A DNA stretch of 64,000 bases from Gautieria morchelliformis (taxonomy: Eukaryota; Basidiomycota; Agaricomycetes; Gomphales; Gomphaceae): positions 62,001-126,000 of the forward strand of contig WHVA01000118.1 in assembly GCA_015179125.1 (NCBI GenBank), given 5' to 3'. Numbering within the stretch: the first letter of the stretch is position 1; each line of letters starts with the position of its first letter. Shown in pieces: positions 35,055 to 46,437 of this stretch. Under the pieces are notes generated by a model that was given only the letters and a program-made list of their open reading frames with translations, had not been told where the DNA came from and searched no databases. The translations under genes were made by a program, and so were the position numbers.

Positions 35055-36503
35055 ATGCCTTCCGAGTTGAGCTATTCAATCTCGGCAGCCCTTCGAGCAC
35101 CTGCCCTCATGTCAACTATCTGGGCTGCATGCAGCTCCTTGGCCCTTGGATTAGCCCTCCTCTACATTTGTCTCCTTTCTCTTACAATACCACACCGGTC
35201 TTTAGTTTATGTTCGCCTGGCTATCGCACCTAAGGCCATACTCTACTTTTGGGACTTTGGATATGGATCGTACGAGCCACCGACGCTGTTTATCTCTTCG
35301 GCAATGGCAGCTGTTGGGATATACGGTATAATGCGAGTGTTTGAGCACTCCGTCGTCAGCTTATGGGGCCCTGGCCCCCCCCATTGGGTCGCACGCGCTG
35401 GAAAAAATGGATCGCGTCCCCCGTATTCTCATCCCCAGTCCTTTGGAGAACGTTGCTTTTATGCTTTTGATCTCCTTACCTCTCTGAGGGGTGCGAGCTG
35501 GTCCACAAACCGAGAATGGAACTGGTTACCGCGTCGTTTTCATTCATGGGCTCCCCCACCGTCCGGGCAGTTTGTGAAGGCCGGTATTAAAGCCATGCTC
35601 ATCCAATACCTACTGTTAGACCTACTCGACACGATCTTCAGGTCCCGCAGCTGGGATACAACGTCCCGATACCCAGTATCGTCACTGTCTGTACTGGAGC
35701 AATCGGTATTCCCAATGTGTATTTGTGGCGGAATATTTCTTGTGATCGATCTCGCCTACACGACGCTATCGACAGTGTGTGTCCTGTGCGGTTCAAGTCC
35801 TGATTCATGGCCACCCATGTTTCATTCACCATTCTCGTGCACGTCCTTGAGTGATTTTTGGGCCCATCGTTGGCACTGGGTGTTTCGCCGTGTTTTCGAC
35901 CGACTGTCGATCCCATTCGTGTGCATCATGGCGTCTATGCTCCGTCTCACTGGCAAAGGTGTTCGCCAAAAGGAGCACATCGTTACAGTCACGCGTACCG
36001 TCATTATATTTGCGCTGTCAACCTTGCTTCATCTAATCGTCCTGTATCGAGCCACGCAAACAGCATATCGCAAGAACTATGGAACGGAATTTCCTCGGTT
36101 TTGGGATATTGACTTGCTACTGTTTTTCATGGGTCAACCAGTGGGATTATTCTTCGAATCTGCGGTTATAATCCCTATCGCAAATTGGATGTTCCCTTCG
36201 AAAGAACAGCCCCGGAGCCCCCAGAAAGCGTCACCCACACACTCCTCGATGTATTCGTCCTCGGGCTCACAGTCCAATGATAAACAAGCCGGAACGACAG
36301 GCGCCCTCGAGTCCGATGCAAGCCTTAGGGGACATCGTTGGGAGCGAGTGGCCTTAATGCGTATGTGTACTTGGGCTTTCCTTATCTGGACAGGTCGATG
36401 GGGGACCGACAAGTGGGTGCGCATTGGTTTCTTCGACGAGAATGAGATGGTAGTACCGTTCAGCGTATGGAGAGGCGTATGGCGTGGAAAATGGAAAATA
36501 TAG
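35055..36503 (+). CDS. Wax-synthase-like membrane acyltransferase (MBOAT_2)
   Basis: A single-exon protein of 482 residues with about seven to eight predicted membrane helices. Examples are WAACSSLALGLALLYICLLS near residue 25, LFISSAMAAVGIYGIM near 80, MCICGGIFLVIDLAYTTLST near 220, TVIIFALSTLLHLIVLYRAT near 320 and PVGLFFESAVIIPIANWMF near 365. The family signature SLSDFWAHRWHWVFRRVFDR, with its conserved WHRW-like core, is clear, as is TNREWNWLPRRF. Members transfer acyl groups to alcohols in the endoplasmic reticulum; in mushrooms the family is expanded and often lies near terpene genes. Substrate is unknown and no terpene synthase is seen here. A serine-rich loop (SPTHSSMYSSSGSQSND) interrupts the helices near residue 400. 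Confidence 0.85.
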   Translation: MPSELSYSISAALRAPALMSTIWAACSSLALGLALLYICLLSLTIPHRSLVYVRLAIAPKAILYFWDFGYGSYEPPTLFISSAMAAVGIYGIMRVFEHSVVSLWGPGPPHWVARAGKNGSRPPYSHPQSFGERCFYAFDLLTSLRGASWSTNREWNWLPRRFHSWAPPPSGQFVKAGIKAMLIQYLLLDLLDTIFRSRSWDTTSRYPVSSLSVLEQSVFPMCICGGIFLVIDLAYTTLSTVCVLCGSSPDSWPPMFHSPFSCTSLSDFWAHRWHWVFRRVFDRLSIPFVCIMASMLRLTGKGVRQKEHIVTVTRTVIIFALSTLLHLIVLYRATQTAYRKNYGTEFPRFWDIDLLLFFMGQPVGLFFESAVIIPIANWMFPSKEQPRSPQKASPTHSSMYSSSGSQSNDKQAGTTGALESDASLRGHRWERVALMRMCTWAFLIWTGRWGTDKWVRIGFFDENEMVVPFSVWRGVWRGKWKI

Positions 36504-36763
36504 GCTCATTTTACGGAAGGGATTCTACACCTCAACAGGATCAAAATTCCTTGGGATTTCGCCGGTCATTAATCAATCTATACAGGCCAGGCGTCACCCG
36601 TGCATATAACAACGCACAACAGTGTCAGTGTCTTGATTTGTTCACAGTATATGCATGGCCATGGCTACTCAGCTTGTTTCGTAAGGCTTAAGTTGCGCGC
36701 GGCCATATTTCTTGAAACGTGATAAATTTATGTAGAAGATACAGATGTCATCATGGCACCCCT

Positions 36764-37308
36764 CTAGTGATGTGTCTTCTTCTCTACTTGAATAGTGTCC
36801 CAGAAGAGCCTCTCCTCGTCTTCCCGGGCAGCCTCAGCCACGATCGGCTTCAAATATCTGACGTCCTGAAATCTCATGAGTCTGAAAGCTCCCAGTGATA
36901 TACCAATGTACATACTTCCGAGGGCTTCACCCATTGCTCCTTCGGGAGATCTTTGTGAAGTACAGAACACTGGGAGGCCAAGCGGAGGCGGTAGGCACGG
37001 TCGTAAGCTTCGCGAGGTGAGAGACGCGATAGTGCCTTCGGGACAGTTGTCACGCGTTATCCGTGAACATTTCGAGTACTGCACCTCACCTTTTGAACGT
37101 CTGGTCGCTCCTCAAGCACTGACGATAATCCGGGTAAGCGGAATAGAGGAAGTAACTCAGGAAACGCACAGAGATCGTCGTATTTCAGGCCCATTCGCCT
37201 GTATCCGGCAGCATCGGCATACCATTTGGCAAATGGAGTAAGGATACGGTTCCAGAAGCGTGACTGTTTAATGTAGGGTGCGAGAGAGAGTCCAAGAGGT
37301 CCGAACAT
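36764..37308 (-). CDS. QCR7: Ubiquinol-cytochrome c reductase subunit 7
   Basis: The 14-kDa subunit of respiratory complex III on the matrix side of the inner mitochondrial membrane. The start MFGPLGLSLAPYIKQSRFWN, then FAKWYADAAGYRRMGLKYDD, ALSRLSPREAYDRAYRLRLA, VLHKDLPKEQWV and VRYLKPIVAEAAREDEERLF cover the whole short protein of about 125 residues. It ends VEKKTHH and TAG. A few short introns interrupt it. It is divergent from nucleoside diphosphate kinase, with 149 bp between start codons. Confidence 0.92.
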
Positions 37309-37457
37309 GCTAGATGTCAGACTGTTTAAGTTGCAGCGTTAGCTATGTATTTGTCTGTTTGGTCATTCCAGCTGAGCGCCAATCCACCGTTCCGTTATAA
37401 AACTCTCTACCTCTCGTTTAGATTTTACCCACCACCACATACCATTCTCCTTCAAAA
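37309..37457. promoter_or_regulatory. Short divergent promoter between QCR7 and NDK
   Basis: A 149-bp bidirectional promoter. A clear TATA-like ttataaaac lies at 37395-37403, about 55 bp before the NDK start codon, followed by a pyrimidine-rich stretch with ccaccacc. Confidence 0.5.
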
Positions 37458-38133
37458 ATGTCTGTTCAAGAACGCACCTACATCATGGTCAAGGCATGTT
37501 CTTTCCCTTTCTTTTGTCTTCAGCAACTGAGGTCAGTTTATGAAGCCCGACGGTGTCCAACGTGGACTCGTTGGCGACATCATCAAGCGTTTTGAGCTGC
37601 GAGGCTTCAAGCTCGTCGCTTTGAAACTTGTCCACGCTACCCCAGAGCACCTCGAGAAGCGTAAGTAGGCTGTCAATTATCCATCGGCCTTCATCGATCA
37701 ACTTGTAATGTGGTCTGTTGCAGACTACGAGGACCTCAAGGACAAGCCTTTCTTTCCTGGAATGATCAAGTACATGGCTTCCGGTCCGGTCGTCGCCACT
37801 GTCTGGGAGGGTATCGACGCTGTCAAGACTGGCCGTGTCATGTTGGGTATGACTAACCCATTGGCCTCCAGCCCAGGTCAGTGTTTCTCTAGCTCAGACC
37901 ATCCTCTCTTTGATCATAGCACACAGGAACCATCCGCGGCGATTATGGCCTCTCCGTTGGTCGCAACATCTGCCATGGTTCTGACTCGGTTGCGAATGCC
38001 GAGAAAGAGATCAAGCTGTACGTGTCGTCTTACACATTCGTTGTACTGTGACTCAGTTCTCTTCACATGCAGTTGGTTCCCTGAGGGAATTGTGCAGTAC
38101 ACACACACCCAGGCCAGCTGGATTTATGAGTAA
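37458..38133 (+). CDS. Nucleoside diphosphate kinase
   Basis: Transfers the gamma phosphate of ATP to nucleoside diphosphates through a phosphohistidine. The start [12 protein letters not shown] joins [76 protein letters not shown] and [20 protein letters not shown], which contains the catalytic His. It ends [18 protein letters not shown]. Total is about 152 residues, the normal length. The first intron (37494-37545) needs a GC donor to give the family sequence IMVKPDGVQ; the GT alternative would change this to IMFMKPDG. High translation is expected, and the Kozak context AAAATGTCT is good. Confidence 0.95.
37494..37545 (+). other. Non-canonical GC-AG intron in NDK
   Basis: A 52-nt intron with donor AAG/GCATGT and acceptor ATGAAG. 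It restores [12 protein letters not shown] exactly. A GT-AG alternative (donor before GTCAAG, acceptor GGTCAG) also keeps the frame but replaces VK by FM and adds a residue. Confidence 0.65.
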
Positions 38134-38409
38134 TTGTGTTCGGATGACGTCGCAAAATGTAGATTGATTTAGAGTTACTCACATGTCTTAGTCGACATTC
38201 TTCGCGGTACATGCATACCCTACACTGAGTGGAAGTAGTTTACTGATTCTCCTTAAGAGTCGATCTAATGTTGACTGCGACGATTGCCCTAATCATGAAT
38301 CTGCTAGTATTACAACTCAACGTGAATTACCCGGATGATTCTCCTTTATTATCGTAACGCCGTGCAAGCAAGCCTTAGAACTTCACATTTCAAACGTCCA
38401 CAAACCATC

Positions 38410-40274
38410 CTAATCTGTAATGGACCTCAGAGGAGGGGTTGGTTTTCGCCTTGTTCCGGTTGACCTACTAGTTGAATCCATGGAGGTCGATGGTGTATGC
38501 GTTGGACGAGGCTCAGGCGATGTCCCTGTGTAGTGCGGTGGGAGCTCCTGGACCTCCCTACCCGCGGTGAAAATTGTGATAGGCGCACCGCCCGCATCAT
38601 GATGGACAACATAAACTTGAGAGTCAACAGGATGTTCTGTCGTGGATGGGTTCCCGTCACTTCTTGCCTCAACCTGTGGTGGCTGTGAACGGAGACTTGC
38701 GATAGGATATGGATCGATTCCAGGATGAGACGAAGTAGCTTGCATAACGTGATCATCTGTTTTGTGGCGTCTGTGAAGGTAACCCCATAACCATTGCAAA
38801 GCAAGGGTGAACACGATTCCATAAACGAGAGCACCCATGGCAATGCCGATGGTTGCACCGACGGAAACATGAGAAGAGCCAGGCATTGATGGTTGAACTC
38901 TAACGAATATAAACATGGTGAGGGTAGTACAGAGGTGGTAACACGTCAACGCACGTCAAACTATTTCCAGCAAGATGGAGACAGTCCGTCGGTCCGTTGC
39001 CGCCAGAATGAAGAGGGCCGTACGTCCATGATGCGCCCGTTGCGTCAACGAGGGATATCCAAAATCGCATACCCCAAGCCTGGTCATGATATCGGCATGA
39101 AGAATATCATAAAGGCAGCCACAGCTTACCAGTGTTACTGTCCAATCCATTGGGCCAAGGTTCTCAAACGTAAGGTTCAGAGGTGGATGCAGCGAAGGTG
39201 CCACCTGCACAGCACACACAAATGAATCTGCCCGCAAGTAAATATCAGAGAGGTACAAACCGTCATGGTGAATGGTGGGGTCCCATTTTGAGCCATCAAG
39301 GAAATGGTTGTACACTGCCGCAAGACCGCAAGATGTTAGAAAAGGCTAACATCAACAACACGACATCCACACCTGATCAGGCCAACCATACTCCGTGAGT
39401 GGGCCATTCCAGGTTGATCCTTGCACAGACAGAGATCTCGGGACCGAAAGCGTGTTATTGCAGTTTTGTGAAGAGTTTGTGGGCGGCATTACAGTGTAGG
39501 CGTCTTGGCATCCGCCAGTGTGACCCACTGAATCGAACTAACATAATGATAAGATCGACGCAAGCAGGACAGCCAACATTCATAGATCGAACCATGCATA
39601 TTTGATACTGTGTCAGGAGCTCAAGAATCTTTCAACTAGGCGAAAATATAATAATATACTTACCTGAGTATCCGAGGGAAATGGAACGACCCATGCCTGG
39701 TCAAAAAGATGCCATCAGAACACCTTGGTCAATTGTTCAGGAAAAAACTAGATCTTTACGAATGGTGAGAAGCTCCCCGCGTTCACAATAAAAGGATAGG
39801 TCAGTGTGCTGGTAGGAAGATGTAGTATAGCTGCTGAGGGTGACTAGAAGGTATCTCACGAGGTATATACGAGAAGGTAATATGGAGGGACTGGATCTGG
39901 ACTGCACAGAATCATGATGCTCGTCAACAGGAGAGCAAGAAAGCAAAGTACCTGCCGTTATTTAGTGGGCCCCATGTTATGTTAATCTTGTCGCATTGTG
40001 CTATGTATCAAGCTCAGTTATGTGAAGGCCGGGATATATGGCAAATGGACCTGTAGTTGTGACAGATAAATTTACTTTCGGGGGTGTCCAATCAAAAATG
40101 AAGTCCTGAACAAGACGAAAAAGGCATTAATATGCAAGGCATATCTCTTGAATGGTGAACTTATACAGCTGTGAGCCACGGCGAGAACGTTGCGTTCTCT
40201 AGTGCTGTGGAAAGGTCAAGCAGCGCGAACAGGAACATCAATCCACCCAGATAGTGTGAGAATATATCAGGCAT
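38410..40274 (-). CDS. Single-pass cell-surface protein with secreted ectodomain
   Basis: Not assigned to a named family. The start MPDIFSHYLGGLMFLFALLD gives a signal peptide, followed by ENATFSPWLTA. Next comes a small ectodomain with QCDKINITWGPLNNGSPDPV and PPYYLLVYTS, resembling the beta-sandwich of fungal Ser/Thr-rich wall or GPI proteins. Further exons include QAWVVPFPSDTQ, SIQWVTLADA and a part near VYNHFLDGSKWDP. A single membrane helix (SVGATIGIAMGALVYGIVFT) is followed by a basic stop-transfer HRRHK. The cytosolic tail of about 110 residues is rich in Pro, Ser and Thr and ends RRKPTPPLRSITD. The middle exons are poorly defined. A surface sensor or wall-linked protein is possible from the topology. 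Confidence 0.65.
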
Positions 40275-40888
40275 GTGTGGGTATGCGTCTGGTGGGCAGG
40301 GTCGGGTGCAGCGGTTGAAAGCCCAAATCCAAAAGCGAGAAGCGAATAAGTTATATGTACAGCTCCGGGGGCGCTTGTAAGTTAGACACAATGCTAGCCA
40401 CCGATAGAGCACGGTACTTGGAGCCAAGCGGCGGACGTTGTTCCACGTCCCCGGGCTGAGCGTTCAGAGCTGGCGCTGAGATGCAGTCTGCTCTTCTGGC
40501 CGAGGTAGGAACAGGAGTTCCCGCTAAGCTTGCTTAAGCGCAGGGTTAGGCCATACAGGGAACTCGTCGGAATACAGGGAATGAATAGAAATCAATGCGG
40601 GTTCAAGACGCTGGGGTGAACTGGGAAGGCATGGAAGGCACAAGAGGCACGAGGGCAGACCCTGAGTGAATAGTCTGCGTCAAAATACGATTCAGAAGAC
40701 CGCGGACTTGGATGACCGAGGTGGATAAAAGGACAGATGTTCCGAGCTATAACCTGGGATGGCATTCCTTTCTGTTATAAGCGACAAAGGATGATAAGTT
40801 GCGCGTGACTCTGGAGATCACGTCACACGTTCCAAGGGTGCCTATGGGCACCTAAGTTTTTGGGCGTTGACTTGAAGCTTGTTCATCT
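40275..40888. promoter_or_regulatory. Divergent intergenic region between the surface protein and LETM1
   Basis: About 610 bp between two outward-facing genes. A repeated element is seen at about 40558-40583 (gggaactcgtcggaatacag, then ggaatgaatag). I see no gene. Confidence 0.4.
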
Positions 40889-43240
<2,352 letters not shown>

Positions 43241-43890
43241 GGCATAAGTATAAGAGCATACGTTCATGTTTTTTTTATTAATAATAGACCCCACCATACC
43301 TAAAGTCCCTCGTTCAAAATCAACCAGCCCTTGTTTTGGGGCGACGCACAAAATCGGTTGTAAGTAATTGCTGTAGGCACAGGAAACTGTGATGAGCGGC
43401 CGTCGTCGTATTTTCGAGTACTTCCGATGGCATTAGGGCGTTTCACGAAGGCGAATGATTCGACGTGAAATCGGTCCCGATGCGAGTTCGTGAATTCCGC
43501 AACTTTGCGAAAGCACTCGGTCTCCCTTCAAGATGTAATGCATTCAAAGTGGTACAAGCACTACAGACGGGGTTTTCTGGACTTTCTTTGGAATTCACGC
43601 TGATTTCATCCAAATTCACATCGAGCTCATCTTCGTGAAACGCCCTTATAATATTATTGTATACCTGCGAAAGAAAACCGGCCCGAGCTGTGGACACCTC
43701 CTGGAACTGTTGCCGGGGGAGTTCGGTATCGACAATGTTGAGGATTCAACAACCGTGGGTGTGCGGGACAGACAGACTCATAACCGATACGACGATGCTG
43801 CACTAGGACAAAAAAAAAACTTCACGGCGGGTAATGATTACATAACTACGATCGTAAAAACAGAAGTATTTAACTCTTCAGCCAATAGCC
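43241..43890. other. Intergenic region between LETM1 and PET100, carrying a MITE-like element
   Basis: About 650 bp. The centre is a 210-bp element with terminal inverted repeats (described separately). The remainder holds the LETM1 3' end and PET100 promoter. A minus-strand open frame at 43443-43697 lies mostly in the element and has no family match. Confidence 0.5.
43436..43645. mobile_element. MITE-like element with TTA target duplication
   Basis: The two ends are inverted copies: gggcgtttcacgaag at 43436-43450 and cttcgtgaaacgccc at 43631-43645, with weaker similarity for some 20 bp further inward. The trinucleotide TTA flanks both sides (43433-43435 and 43646-43648). A 210-bp non-coding element with 3-bp TTA duplication fits Tourist/PIF-Harbinger MITEs. 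Only one copy is seen in this window. Confidence 0.6.
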
Positions 43891-44285
43891 ATGGCTGGCC
43901 CAAACCTTGAAGTCTTCAAGTTTGGGTTGTACCTCTTCTTTCCAATCGTGATGATGGTACAGTTTGGTAACCCTGAGTGGTACAACAGAAATGTGCTACC
44001 GGTGCGCACTATTATCTCAAGAGTATACATTTTATCTGAAATTCAAAAAAAAAACCCGTCTAGTATAAAGATCGGATATTTCCCAAAGATGCTGATACAT
44101 ATGTCAATATGCTTATGACCTGTCATATCTCACCGAATATAACGCTTGCTTAGAAACCACCCCACGCTCATAAGGATGTTCTTGCGGAACTGGAGCGATT
44201 GAAGGCACGAAGAGTTGCCCGGAAGCAGGCACGAGAGTCGTTGGCACGGGAAAACGCCCAAATGGAAGAAGAACGGCTTGTCTAA
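43891..44285 (+). CDS. PET100: PET100-like cytochrome c oxidase assembly factor
   Basis: A small inner-membrane protein required for complex IV assembly. The start MAGPNLEVFKFGLYLFFPIV is nearly the family consensus, followed by MMVQFGNPEWYNRNVLP. A second exon gives YKDRIFPKDADTY and the last gives KPPHAHKDVLAELERLKARR and VARKQARESLARENAQME. About 86 residues over three exons, typical for Pet100. One hydrophobic segment near the N-terminus is the membrane anchor and the rest is a charged helix. The gene is too small and split to be obvious in any single frame. Confidence 0.9.
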
Positions 44286-44417
44286 GGTTAGGACCGTTCT
44301 TCGCTCCCTAAGTGCGAACATCGGTTAGCTAATTTGCTTAGGTTGTCGTAGGCATATTGTATTACCAGTCTCTTTCTACCAATACCACCAATTCCATCCT
44401 CTAAAAATGTTATAGTT

Positions 44418-45796
44418 CTATTTTTCCACGTCTACCTCTTTCCCCTCAACCCACACCTTCCATGGACCCGATTCTTGATCTACGATATTGCGATAAATCG
44501 ACATCTCCTTCAAAGACGTCTTGCTACCTCCACAAACCACGAACACGACTGTCCTGCGTCTTCCACCGTTTCTAGGAGGCAGGAGTTGTTCAAATATAGA
44601 TCGCTTGTACGCTGGAGCCAACGTCGTGGAACAGGCTAGCTCTACTAGGAATTTATGGTCCTCTGGCAGAACCGAATGATCAGTATAAGCTTTGCTAGAG
44701 CGGGTATGCTACCCAAACCTGCAAACGTCAGCGCTGTCTGCATGCTAAGCGCATCCGGAACTAAAACACAATGCACGTTGCCTTTCCTCTCTATTGCCAT
44801 CTTCACAGCTCCAGGAGATGGACTAGACGCGCCGAGGGAAGATGCGACGGAAGTGATCGCAGGTAATCGGAGCACATGTACCCCGTTTGTCTCATCATAA
44901 CTTCTCCGTGCGCCAGTTGGAACTGGAGGCGATATCAATTTGGAGAGCCGTGGCTCACGGTTGGCGTGTACAGAGTGATAGAAGCAATCGGCGCCATTTG
45001 TCTCAAGAGCTACGATTGGGACTAAGATCGCGAATTGGAGGTCAGTAAACGCAGCCGGAAGGTATATGGGTTGCCATATATTCACCATCGTCCCAGCCTA
45101 CCATTTCGCACCCGACCATTATCCCCGCAAGAAGTCCTCCGCCACCTACGCTACAGAAAATGGCGTCTGGTTTGACATCCAAGTCTGAAGACATCTCTTG
45201 AATCATCGAAGCATGGCCTCTCCAAAGACTAACATCGTCTGATGGCTATGGGTTAACTAGCTACATTGTGTGAGTGATGGAAACACAAATACCATATGCT
45301 GAAACTAGTATGCTGAAGATTGCTGAACATGGAGTCGATTGGCAATGGCAGGACATACCTTCTGTCGTTTTGAGCCAGGGCCTCTTGGGCCTTCACAAGG
45401 ACTTCAGAATAGTCCTTGCCTCCTGCGACTATTTCCGCCCCTTCTCTCTTAAGACTATCTATGAAATGCGAATCCAGCCCAGCAGGCAGAAAAACAGTGC
45501 ACCTTATGCCAACTGCTCGTGCAGCACAAGCAGCAGCAAACCCTGCATTGCCACCTGAAGCTATGATGAGATGAGCATCTGGCGATTTCTTTTTAGCCTG
45601 TTGGGCGACAAGAGACATCCCCCGAAATTTGAATGATAGTGAGGGTTGTAGATTCTAGACCCAAAATGATTATTATAAAGTTGCAGTAGTATTTGAATAA
45701 CAAACCGACCTCGAGCTTTAGGTATACATCACACTCGAGCAATTCGGAGAGGCGTGGAGAGAGCACTAATGGCGTATGAATCCACAGTGGTGTCAT
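44418..45796 (-). CDS. L-serine/L-threonine dehydratase (PLP fold type II)
   Basis: Deaminates serine or threonine to pyruvate or 2-oxobutyrate plus ammonia. The start MTPLWIHTPLVLSPRLSELL joins NLQPSLSFKFRGM, where the PLP lysine lies in SFKFRG. ASGGNAGFAAACAARAVG is the serine/glycine PLP-binding loop. FLPAGLDSHFIDSLKREGAE, SVGGGGLLAGIMVGCEMV (the phosphate-binding glycine loop), IVALETNGADCFYHSV and the C-terminal VVFVVCGGSKTSLKEM follow. About 370 residues. The compact form without an ACT regulatory domain matches Cha1/SDS-type catabolic serine dehydratases. The gene shares a divergent intergenic region with the alpha-xylosidase gene. Confidence 0.92.
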
Positions 45797-46437
45797 GGTT
45801 CAGCCTAAGCTTTCCTCACGCCTAAGGTACGGTACTTATATACACTACCGTGACCGCAAAAAATAGGATCGACTTTCACCAAAAGTGTGTAATACTCACC
45901 TTATAAATCTAAGGGTCCTCAGTATATCTCCTAGTATACATGACTCGTGAAAGCCCGAGGTCCGGAGTCGGAGGTTCGCACCCGGCTGGTCGTACAAGCA
46001 GCTTCTCAGCTTACAACTGAACGCCCCTAGTAACGCTGTCACATTGATATGTTTGACAACGTTCAAACCAAAACCACGTCCAAGGACTGGCACTGTCATC
46101 AAAGCTAGCTAAATTCTCCTTCGTTCCCGCTGACTAGACAATTTCTCAACATCGTCACAAGTGTCGGACTCGATAAGCAGGAGTCGTTACTGTAATAATA
46201 TCTGCTTTACTATAGTTCCTACACCTGTTTGGACTATCTTAGGCCACTTCTTAATGTATGGCTTATAATTTTTCCCCTGAGATTCTTGTAAATACTGTAA
46301 CAATCACGACTCTGGGATGAATTCAAAGGGCCGACGTACCGTCCGGGCCCGGACCGCCCTCGAGTTCAGGTGTCGAGCTTAAAGGCCAAGAGACCGACAA
46401 TGAGGCTTATTGAGAGTCTCCCATACAGTCCTACGAT
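45797..46437. promoter_or_regulatory. Divergent intergenic region between serine dehydratase and alpha-xylosidase
   Basis: About 640 bp. At 45911-45996 there is a tRNA-like remnant with a B-box-like ggttcgcaccc but no pairing acceptor arm. Around 46330-46370 a GC-rich block (ggccgacgtaccgtccgggc) precedes the alpha-xylosidase start and has CGG triplets of the kind zinc-cluster regulators bind. Confidence 0.35.
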
